DNA from: Antedon mediterranea
Lineage: Eukaryota > Echinodermata > Crinoidea > Comatulida > Antedonidae
Direction: 5' to 3'
Length of the DNA: 64,000 bases
Assembly (NCBI RefSeq): GCF_964355755.1
Contig: NC_092680.1
Coordinates: 12,935,001 to 12,999,000 of the forward strand
Part shown: piece after piece, positions 55,301 through 64,000 of the stretch
Numbering within the stretch: position 1 is the stretch's first letter
How the letters are laid out: each line of letters begins with the position of its first letter
Program-made: the position numbers and the translations under genes
The notes under the pieces: model-generated
The model's database searches: none
What the model was told of the DNA's origin: nothing
Seen by the model: the letters and a program-made list of their open reading frames with translations, nothing else

Positions 55301-58300
55301 GGAGAAAACACTAAGGTAACTTGACTGAAAGTGTTACTACACCGGTATAGGCTTATATAAACATAAAGTAGAAACATTATTGATTTTTTCTTCAAAAAAA
55401 TTGTACCACAAAAGTTCAAAAATAAAATTGTGTTTTCACACAATTCTTGCTTATCTTTAATATCCTTACGGGCAAAAACGGTTAGGAATATTACATTTTT
55501 TTAATTAAATTACAGAGGGAAAAAAAATCTGCAGTCAAATATGTGTACAGCCACATCAAAACCAGGCACTTGGTGAAATATATATTTTTTTAGTTGATAC
55601 TATAATGGTATTCCTCACAATATATCCTTCAAAATGGTGTTTGGATCATTTAAATCAAGCAAATATTCCCAGAGTTATGGCAATAAATGTATATAGCATT
55701 TATACAACAATTTATTTGTAATTACTGAGTAATTAACAGTCAAAGTTTAATGACAAATCAGACAGGAAGTTGCCCCATGCTGTTACAGATTGAACAATTA
55801 ACACCTTAGCAACACTACCTTCTAGATAAACAATCATTCTGAAATTTGGCACACTTATTCAATATAGTGTTTTCTGATATTCATGAAAATTTCATCAAAA
55901 TCCGAGGTGGTTATCATAGTTAATTATGACGATTACAAAGTACCACTAATTTACGTAAAATCTGTCAAATTCATTTATAATACTGTAGTGTAAGAATAAT
56001 ACAGTAGGCCTACTAGTAGGTATTCAGGAAGATTGCCTGAGCTTATTATTAGTTCTAAACAAATTTTTAAAAAACAGCAAACATTTTATTAATGAACTTT
56101 ATTAAATTTTATTTCTCTTTTTACTTTATTTTATCTGCTTTTTGTTCAAAATGGCGCAGGGCACATAATGTCCTTCGTTTCTGGTCGGCAAAATTCAATT
56201 ACCAGTATTTTATTTGTGAGTGATTTGTATTGTACTGGTTTTTAGTGTTAATGTTATGTATGTAAGAGAAACTCAACAGTTCTTTTCAGACTTAATATAC
56301 GTGGTGTACCGCAAACTTTATATCAACATTTGATTTCGCCATGCAAACCTTCAAACAATGTTATGTATTCTATTGTTGAACCAGCACCATAACAGATAGC
56401 CACACCCGTTAGCTTGAACAATGTTTTTAAGCATGATGAATAACGTGAAATTTAGCCAAGGTACCAGTATTTTATTTGTGAGGGATTTGTATTGTACTGG
56501 ATTTTACTGTTGTTAATGTTATGTAATACGTCTATTGTTGAACCAGCACCTGGCCTGATCATGACAGATAGACACACCTGTTAGCTTGAACAATGTTTTT
56601 AAGCATGATGAATAACGTGAAATTTAGCCAAGGTACCAGTATTTTATTTGTGAGGGATTTGTATTGTACTGGTTTTTACGGTTTATGTTTTGCACACACT
56701 CCCCACACACCCAACCCATCATTGGCAATTTTTAAGCATAGGCCTAATGAAATTTAACCAAATTGAAATAAATAAAATAGCCCAGCAGTAGGCCTAGTAA
56801 GTAGGCCTACTAAAGTAAAGCCTTCCAGGAAGCTTATTATACTATAGAGAGGAAAACTCTATCTTATTTTAATTGGGCTAGGCCTTGTTGTTGTTATTAC
56901 TATTATTATTACTAGCTAGCTAGGCCTACTATGCCATGCAGCCTATCTAGGCTAGTAGCCCAGCGTAGTAGTAGGCCTAGGCGGATCTCCGCCTAGTCTA
57001 GGCTTATAGTACTAGGCCTAGTAGAGCCAGGTCTAGCCTACTGTACCTCCTAGCTAGCTAGGCCTAGTGCCAGTGGATTGAGAGTTACATTGCTAATATC
57101 AACTCTTACGATAAATAACTTAGCTAGGCCCTTTACTTTAGTATGTTATAACTTATTGTTATCAAGTCTGAGTCAGTACACGTCACTTTAGTATTACTGT
57201 GTACAGTACTTAGATGAACTATAAAAAATATATTTTTCTCGACAAGCGTGTACTAGCGATAAGATTTTGTTGACCTGGAATTTTCCATGCTGGATGGGTC
57301 ATGTGACAAAATTAAACCAATCACATCGCTTCTTTCAGCGTGTTCGTAGCAACAAGGCCGTTTTTGTTTACACTAAAGGGTTCTATAAAATCGGTTTTTA
57401 TTGGTCTATATCGTACAATCTGTGACATCACTCATTTATTTTTAGATTCATGAACAAAATACCTATCGAATGATACCAAGCTTTCAGGGGTTATCTACAA
57501 AATTACGGCGTAGGAATGACGAAAATAACTGCTTTTTTATAACGAATTACCACGTTCTTTCAATCGAAACACGAGGATAGAGGCTCAGATTTATGTAATT
57601 TTTACCACCTTTCCATTTGAATTAGTTAATAAGATATATATTTTTGAAATCTACGGTAAATTTCCTATCAGATAATGGTAAAAAAACAAAATGGTCAAAA
57701 TATGAGTTTCACACATTCAAATGCATTTTACACAAATCCCTATCTAGCGACAAGCGCCTGGTTTTGATGTGGCTGTACACATATTATGAAATCTGTTTAA
57801 GGGCTACATATGAATGTATATAGCAGCTTGCTTTGATTGGCAGCAGGCATTTGAACACGGCGACTGACTTGAGGAAGAACTTCAAATTCACTATTCAACC
57901 TTTTCTAAAACTTGTCTGATAAGCAATGGGGCTTCGGGTCAAACCTTTTCTTAAAACAATGTTGTGAGGACGTTATAATAGTGTACGATTTTTTCTGACT
58001 AAAAAAGCGCAAACTGTAATTTGCGAAGTTTATAATTATTATCACATGTTTACTCGAGTGCAATACAACTGGGTATGTTCTTGAAGGTAATCCGACAAGA
58101 CATTGTCACTCGGACAAGACTTGGTCCGGACAAGTTCCATTATGCGTTGGTAAGTATAGGGTTGTTAAAATTAGGAGAAACATAAGAGATCTGAACTACA
58201 CTAATTTAAATATACAGTGGTATCACATTTGTTAGGTCACAGGTCACCGAGAGATACAAAGTTTATTATTATCATGTGTTGAAGGCTGAGAGAATTGTAA

Positions 58301-61300
58301 AAAAAAGCATAGTCATGAGATACTTTGTGATCTTGTAAAGATAATCTGAATCTTAAAAAAACAATAAATATTCGATTTAAGTGCAGCTTTACGTAAATAG
58401 TATTATTATTAGTATTGTAATTTCCGTATTAATAAGGCACGGCAAAAGTACTTTTGTTTTGTTATCGCAATGCTTCGTAAATTTCACCCAATTTTGAACG
58501 ATAATTATTTGGTTTAACAATTATGTTTATAAAGTATAAACGAAATATGCATATGGTGTAGGCGTTTATTGTTTGAAAAGTGAATTCAAATGCAAAAGTA
58601 CTTTTAAGTATTTTTAAATCTATTAATTCACTTTTAATAAATATCAAGAAGAAGCATACCGACAAGGAAATAACCAAGTGAAGGGCATCAACTTGTCTAT
58701 AGACTAAGACAAACAATAGATCTAATGCACTAAACTCATATGAACTTTAATGTATGATTAAATTCCTTAAACTATTATTTTAAATAGCAGCCACCCATGA
58801 CTTCTTTTAAATAAAAAATGATAATTATTTTGGCAATGCCAAATAGTAGCATGTAAGGTCTGCGGCAGAAAATTTTTACTACAGTACAATCATTTTCTGA
58901 AATTCTCAACTTTTTACTTGACCTACTGGACTTCCATTCGGTATATTGCATGTTGTACCACAAACATTATTTAAAGTCAAATTAATTACAATATGTATAT
59001 TCTTTTATTATTATATTAACGCCTATATTAATTAATAATCATTTTCAACTTTTTACTTTACCTACTGGACTTCCATTAGGTATTAGTAGTAGTTCAAGTC
59101 ATGGATTAAAGAATAGAAGGATATGCATCGACGTGAGATCAAGGGTTCCTTGACTCTCGCCGACAGACCGCGGACCGCCCACAATGTTACAGTTTAATTA
59201 ACCGCATGGTAACAACGAAACGGTCGCGTGCCTAATATATTGTTTACTGCACATGTGCAACGACATTTAACCTTGTTGACTACGCTTCTTTCGCGCGTTC
59301 TTTGTTGCACTGTATGTATTCATACATATTTGAACAGTATAATCAGTGGCGTAACGGCTATGTGCGCTCACTGGCTAAACCGAAGCTTGGTGCCCATGAG
59401 CAGTGCCCAGAGGAACAGGCATAAAATATGTCGAAAATGCCTCGATCTTTGAAACTTGGAGGGCCACTTAGGTTTCCTAAACAAGTGGCTTCAGGCCTCT
59501 GCCTCACGCCACTGAGTATAATGTTTATTGAAAACAGTTATTAAATTACATTGTATATTATTGTGAAGACCCTATAGTGTATGCATACTTCATCAATATA
59601 CCAGATAAAAACAATACTATATTGTTATTAGCTTAGAATTATAGATGCTATAATTGTAATTAGTATAGGTTTCTGCCGCGATTGATCTACGCTAATGTTT
59701 TTAGGCCTATGGCATTAAAGTAGCATTTTATGACCTGTAGTAGCCCTACATCTGAGATAATAACTATTTATTTGTTGTCTCAGCCTACATGTAAAATTAC
59801 AAAATCAGCAAGGATACTAGGCCTAGGCTTACTAGTAAATCATATGATTTGCCGACATTGATACTGCCTAGGTAGGCCTAGGCTAATCTTAAGTGTAGTA
59901 GATACAACGTGTAATCATGAGGCCTAAAAAAAATTGTTTGTTTGCTGTCAAGTTTTTTTTTTGGTAGCAGGCCTAATTAAATATTTTAGAAGTTAGTGTA
60001 CCGTATATTTCGGTGTATAAGTCGCACCTGTGTATAAGACGCACCCTCTAACTGAGAGTAAAATATCGGTATTTTGTATATCGTCGATGTATAAGACGGC
60101 CGCGCCCAGCCTCAACAAGAAGGGAAGTCCCCCATTCCGTCAGTTCTTTATAACTTGTTATTCATGAGTTTCGCACCCGCAACATCGCATGCATGACCGC
60201 ACGTGCGTGTGGGCTAGCCTCGTTCGATCCTTTTATCGAGAGGAGCACGTTTTCACGGACAATCGTATTCTATTAGTATCTATGTATCCTAGAAGTGTGT
60301 ACGCTAGGTCTAAAGTATGCTATAATCAACTGGAGAATATACTAGTCGAATACTGTGTACACAATGGTGGTTGCCAAGAAGGGCTCGCTCGCGCTGGGGG
60401 TACGACGGTCGTGCGTATAACTATAATACTACAGTATTTTAATCGTAAACGTACGTTTACAAATGAAATTTTATCGGAGCGCCTAAAACAGCTCCATAAT
60501 GAACAAATCTTTTCATCATATTTAGTACAAAATCACGCTAAAATGCCTTGAAAACTAGCAGGTTGCTGTTACGCTAGTACACTGTAGCTAGGCTAGGCCT
60601 ACTCTTTAGACTTTAGTAATACTAATAGGCCTAGGCCTTACCTTAAAAAGCCCAGGCCTAGCCAACGAGGTGGCGATATCTGTGTGTTGAGGCATTTATG
60701 TTTGGTGTATAAGACGCACCCTTAATTTAAAGGTTACATTTGCGTGTCAAAAGTGCGATTATACACCGAAATATACGCTACGTTATTATTTTTATTGTTT
60801 CCTCCTCGCACACTCGATTTTTACACCTTTTCGGCCAAAAAAAATCATAAAAAAACTTTTTTTTAAAAAGCGCCCTCAACGTAAAAAAAACCTTTTTCTT
60901 ATCTCCGCCCCAAATTTTTGGCGAAATTAGGGGCGGCGGATGACAGCAAACAAACTATTTTTTTTTTTGGCCTCAGATCTATATACTCACCGTTGTCTTA
61001 CTTCTTGTGTGAATAATAATAGGTACTTCGTTTGTTCGTGATTAAGTTTGCATGCCCTGCGTGTACTTTTCAAAACGACCGCTAGGTAACGAATCGCAAT
61101 TATGCATAGCCAGCCAATCCCGGATCAGGGATCGCTGTTTTCATTCAATTAGACCCGGTGATTGGATGTGATGTGGATGACATAACCACTAGCCAATCAC
61201 CAGGCACTACAATTTAAATATAATCACAACGATAATTAAGGAGATTTATGAAGAAACCACTGCTTAGCCATATTAAAAACAAGATTGTTGTATGGGTGAA

Positions 61301-64000
61301 CACCGGCCACGCTAACAACATACATGGTCAAATGCATAATTTAATATTCTATAGATTAACGCAATTTTTAATGACAGAAGATGGCAGCCAAATAATGATA
61401 ATTCAAATTTAAAAATTTAATTGCATATTTTATTAATATTACCAACTACTTAAAATTACCAGTCGTAAGAAAGTGAACTTTTCGTAGTCCGATTGTGATG
61501 AAACTAAAACAGAATTATTCTGCAATATATTTTTGTTGTCAATTAATCATCGACGCAGACATGTCAATAGAACATTCAGACTGCGCATACGATTTCTACA
61601 TGGTTATTAACATGGTACATTATATTAACGCTTACAAAAATTAATATTCAGGGTCAATTTTATTGATATTTCTGTATATCATAATTTGAATATTATTGAT
61701 TAATCGTTCTTCGGCTGACAAATCAAATATGTAAGCAGTATTGCCAATATTAATTAAATAGACCTACTAGAGTAATCGGACATTCAGCATATTAAATTTT
61801 CCGACATGAACGCGAACGTCATTTTGACAAATTGATCTGTGTGCATGCGTAAACGACAAAAACACAATCGAAAACCTTATTTACATAAAATAGATCACAC
61901 CAAAAAGTTAACCGAAGGGTATCGAAACATGAAGAATTCAATACATTTTGAGAAGAATAATAACCAGATAATCATCTCAGGTCTTAACAGCAGTGTAATC
62001 TTCATTTTATTATATGACATGCTATTTCAGGACTTGAATTTGTTCCTGAAATAATGGTATTCGATGGTTGTGAATGCTCATATTTAGGCTAATTTAATTA
62101 TTTATCTGAATAATTGTCACAAATGTGAAATATATCACAAATTCTCCTTCCTGCAGTACTGCATAAAATAGGGAACATTGGGTGTGAGACTACTCAGGAA
62201 CTATAAACTATGTTATGTTCAAATTTATCAAGCACATATAGGGAAATTTGGATGCGTTTCTGCACTTGATCCCTCGACACATTTTTGGACTTTCTGGTGA
62301 CAAACAACGTAACCCTATGCGTAGGCCTATGAACTAACTCAACAACCGAACTTTTTTTTCAGAATTTGAAAATCTTGGATGCTTTTATGATTACGCAGAA
62401 TCGCGTACACTGCCAGGACTCACCTCATGCGATGTACCAGAACCGGAGGAGCTATGTAATAACTGTACGAGGACACATAATTATTGTGAAAACCGTCAAC
62501 TAATGACGGTGGACTTATGTCTTGATCTGTGTCTCAGACGAGGTTTTCTCTACTCTGGGTTGGAAGCAAGACAACAGTGCTTCTGTGGACATTATTTCAA
62601 CTCAACACATCCACCAAACGGCAAACCGAAATCTCAGGATGAATGTAACGGACCTTGTAGAGGTAACCCTAGTCAATTCTGTGGAGCAGAACTCAGAATG
62701 ATGATTTACAGGAGTAAGTTTTATGTCACTACAGACATAAATAGTTTCAATCTATCAATATATCTATTCAATTCAAAATTAAACGAGCCTTACCTGTAAG
62801 GTGAAGTTTGATGACAATTCTATCAGCATTGGCACTTTTGGGTTAACATGCCCTCCTTTATAGAACTGTACCTGCCTTTAATTTAAACTGCGGATCGTGC
62901 ACACACAGATTTGAAATCTGATTTGAGCGGACACTGGTCGTGCCAAGCTTTACTTGTACATTTTTAGTCGCGTGCAAACGCGACTCTACTGCTCACTATG
63001 TCGGTCGGTTGGTCGGTCGGTAAACATTAACTCAAATTTGCGCACGCGACTGGGCCAGCCAGGTGTATGGCCTTGTTTTTATATAAGGCATTTCACTTTT
63101 GTGAAGTGTCAACGTACGTAATTGGTTAAAGTAAAACAGTATGAATTAGTAATTGGTCACTTGAGTAAATGTGTTATTACTTTCAATACGTTATTATGCA
63201 TGTCTTATTATTTCAGACGGTCAATTTACGAATTGTTCTGGTGGAATCTACCTAATGAATGGTGTTGTGAGACCAAGTCAACTAATGTATGCACCAGCAA
63301 CAACCATTACATTTTCTTGTAATCCAGGATTCTACCAAGCTGGGCCTACGGACTCATACTGTTGGTATTCTGGCGTGTTTAGCCACGTCAGAAAACAAAC
63401 GCAACCAAGTTGTACAAGACAATGTGAAGATATACAAACAAACATACATAACATTACGTTACTTAGTCCAAGTAGATATCCTGATGCTTATGTTTTCGGA
63501 GACTCGTTACTATACACATGTACAGAAGGCTATGAACCAACACAAGATGATGATTCAATTTGGCAGATAGAATGTACAGCAGACGGTACTTGGTCTACGG
63601 AATTTCAGTCATGCTCTGGTAATTAATTAAATCAAACTTGTTTGTATATATTAAGAGTTACGCAAAAAAATATAGTTAACAAAGAACATTTTTATCGGTG
63701 CGCAATAGTTACTATAGGCTACAATGTATGACTGAATTGAAATTGAAATATTTTATTCATACCAACATGTATTCATCTTACAACAAAAACATTAATTTCA
63801 TTTCTGATGATGACATAATTAGCTTCGAAATGATGTAATCCTGACAAACTGGTGCGTTTTTCATGTACTCTTTTATACTGGAGTTAATTATACTGGATCT
63901 TCTGGTTGCTATACAGTATATGAAAACTTTATTTTAATTACACAGGTGTATCATGCGGTTACCCTACAGTACCAGCTAATGGAATTCTCCTGGGAACTAA
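46270..64000 (+). CDS. WSC plus sushi (CCP) domain protein, 5' part, continues past right edge
   Basis: Exons 46270-46330 (and its duplicate 54005-54065), 62363-62713, 63217-63618 and 63946 onward join in phase 1 throughout, giving 289 codons before the edge. Order: signal peptide (MAISYIKSLILVLLFTAQS); a WSC carbohydrate-binding-type domain (NLGCFYDY, then VDLCLDLCLRRGFLYSGLEA and QQCFCG, the classical CxxxC...GFxYxGLExxxxCFCG pattern); sushi 1 (NCSGG to QPSC, with TFSCNPGFY); sushi 2 (QCEDI to FQSC, with YTCTEGYEP and DGTW); and the start of sushi 3 (VSCGYPTVPANG). Secreted or surface-exposed. WSC with CCP arrays occurs in invertebrate lectin-like and adhesion proteins; the exact orthologue is not recognised. 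Intron 1 is 8.3 kb from the distal first exon or 16 kb from the proximal one. Confidence 0.85.
46985..47140. repeat. Diverged relative of the TTGGTTCCC MITE interior
   Basis: Shares the order CAATCAC..ATTGGTCAA..ACTTG(T/C)GTTGCG with 19381-19521. A duplicate lies at 54720-54875. Ends are decayed. Confidence 0.4.
47421..47555 (-). CDS. Membrane gene exon 2, distal duplicate: Cys-rich ectodomain
   Basis: Same sequence and splice sites as 39686-39820, shifted 7,735 bp. Because it is phase 1-1, a transcript from the distal promoter could include it in front of the proximal ectodomain exon without a frameshift. Confidence 0.7.
52366..52441 (-). CDS. Membrane gene exon 1, distal duplicate: signal peptide
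   Basis: Identical copy of 44631-44706 in the second duplication unit, with the same ATG and donor. It would be the first exon of the longest possible transcript. Confidence 0.65.
52442..54004. promoter_or_regulatory. Divergent intergenic region, unit 2 copy
   Basis: Duplicate of 44707-46269 with no difference noticed; supplies a second potential promoter pair. Confidence 0.4.
54005..54065 (+). CDS. WSC/sushi gene exon 1, distal copy: signal peptide
   Basis: Identical to 46270-46330. As the copy nearer exon 2 it is the more likely first exon, though both can splice to 62363 in phase. Confidence 0.75.
55011..55534. other. Unique sequence after the duplication, WSC/sushi intron
   Basis: AT-rich, no exon recognised. 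Confidence 0.4.
55535..57792. mobile_element. 2.26-kb DNA element with about 30-bp TIRs
   Basis: TIRs AATATGTGTACAGCCACATC continuing to AAAACCAGGC, and complement at the right end. Contains the tandem repeats at 56196-56690. No transposase ORF found; superfamily undetermined. Confidence 0.7.
56196..56690. repeat. Diverged tandem repeats of about 175 bp
   Basis: ACCAGTATTTTATTTGTGAG and ATTTGTATTGTACTGG occur three times. The GTTGAACCAGCAC to AATTTAGCCAAGGT block occurs twice. Confidence 0.87.
57793..59335. other. WSC/sushi intron, nothing recognised
   Basis: AT-rich intronic sequence. Short ORFs on both strands show no domain. A local duplicate of CAACTTTTTACTT..CTACTGGACTTCCATT occurs at 58908 and 59047. 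Confidence 0.4.
59344..59514. mobile_element. hAT-like MITE with perfect 8-bp TSD
   Basis: 171 bp starting CAGTGGCGTAA and ending CACGCCACTG, flanked by AGTATAAT at 59336-59343 and 59515-59522. 8-bp TSD and CAGTGGCG ends are hAT hallmarks. Relative at 7706-7877. Confidence 0.9.
59918..60976. mobile_element. Outer DNA element split by a nested insertion
   Basis: TGAGGCC(T)AAAAAAAA and GTTTGTTTGCTGTCA at the left are repeated inverted at 60940-60976. Removing the inner element leaves about 275 bp. Confidence 0.65.
60000..60782. mobile_element. Nested DNA element with CCGTATATTTCGGTGTATAA ends
   Basis: TIRs (C/G)CGTATATTTCGGTGTATAA with TA on each outer side; GTGTATAAGACGCACC is repeated subterminally on both sides. 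It holds a 120-codon ORF (60189-60551, plus) with no recognised domain. Superfamily not settled; the TA target would suit a Tc1/mariner or pogo relative. Confidence 0.7.
60977..62362. other. WSC/sushi intron 1, 3' end
   Basis: No coding exon recognised. Around 61105-61200 three CCAAT/ATTGG boxes cluster (AGCCAATCCC, GTGATTGGAT, AGCCAATCACC), two of them forming an inverted repeat. Confidence 0.4.
62363..62713 (+). CDS. WSC/sushi gene exon 2: WSC domain
   Basis: Acceptor T8CAG, donor GGA/GTAAGT. 351 bp, symmetrical phase 1. Cys-rich, includes CRGNPSQFCGAELRM, typical of the WSC C-terminal end. Confidence 0.92.
62966..63055. repeat. GC-rich inverted-repeat element in WSC/sushi intron 2
   Basis: Perfect palindromic arms AGTCGCGT/ACGCGACT (62966-62985), a TCGG/TTGG tandem run, and a further GCGCACGCGACT at 63041-63052. 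Confidence 0.6.
63217..63618 (+). CDS. WSC/sushi gene exon 3: two sushi domains
   Basis: Acceptor ATTTCAG, donor TCTG/GTAATT. 402 bp, phase 1-1. Two CCP modules in one exon, each with the Cys-x-x-Gly-(Tyr/Phe) core; Trp in the second (DGTWS). Confidence 0.9.
63946..64000 (+). CDS. WSC/sushi gene exon 4 (partial): start of third sushi domain
   Basis: Acceptor CACAG then VSCGYPTVPANGILLGT, a typical CCP start (C-x-x-P-x-x-x-x-N-G). Cut by the window edge. Confidence 0.85.
   Translation, partial: MYHAVTLQYQLMEFSWEL

Noticed and set aside
61839-62054. 71-codon plus-strand ORF before the WSC exon
   Set aside because: No signal peptide or domain, not in splice continuity with 62363, AT-rich intronic sequence.

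Overview
This is eukaryotic, animal nuclear DNA: intron-rich, AT-rich and full of transposon relics. There is no operon structure and no bacterial signal. The families present (TPR, EEF1E1, a WSC/sushi secreted or surface protein), the size of the introns and the many TAGGCCTA-type intronic stretches suggest a marine invertebrate, probably a deuterostome such as an echinoderm. That placement is inference. All gene models were read by hand from splice signals and reading phase.

Layout. (1) 327-28802, minus strand: 36 coding exons of TPR, the nuclear-pore basket coiled-coil protein. They join into one uninterrupted frame of 1,447 codons; the C-terminal part lies beyond the left edge. Its introns hold at least nine copies of a Tourist-like (PIF/Harbinger) MITE, two tRNA-derived SINE families, a 20-bp minisatellite of about 44 units, a dead CR1/Rex-like LINE interrupted by a Helentron-like insert, and several foldback elements. 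(2) 28824-32127: a foldback-type element with unequal tandem-repeat arms fills most of the space between TPR and the divergent gene EEF1E1. (3) 32354-34834, plus strand: complete five-exon EEF1E1 (AIMP3/p18), with a 1.28-kb hAT-like insert in intron 4. (4) 34835-37762: intergenic, with a bZIP/MluI-palindrome minisatellite and a LINE 3' remnant. (5) 37763-44706, minus strand: an unrecognised single-pass membrane protein (signal peptide, small Cys-rich ectodomain, TM segment, about 320-residue tail). (6) 46270 to the right edge, plus strand: the 5' part of a WSC plus sushi-domain protein.

The most unusual feature is a near-perfect 7.7-kb direct tandem duplication (39536-47272 and 47273-55007). 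Each copy carries the signal-peptide and ectodomain exons of the minus-strand membrane gene and the divergent signal-peptide exon of the plus-strand WSC/sushi gene. Intron phases predict that the duplication can give the membrane protein a second ectodomain module and the WSC/sushi gene two equivalent first exons. It could instead be an assembly artefact.

No CRISPR, phage or prokaryotic system is present. No function is assigned to the novel membrane protein.
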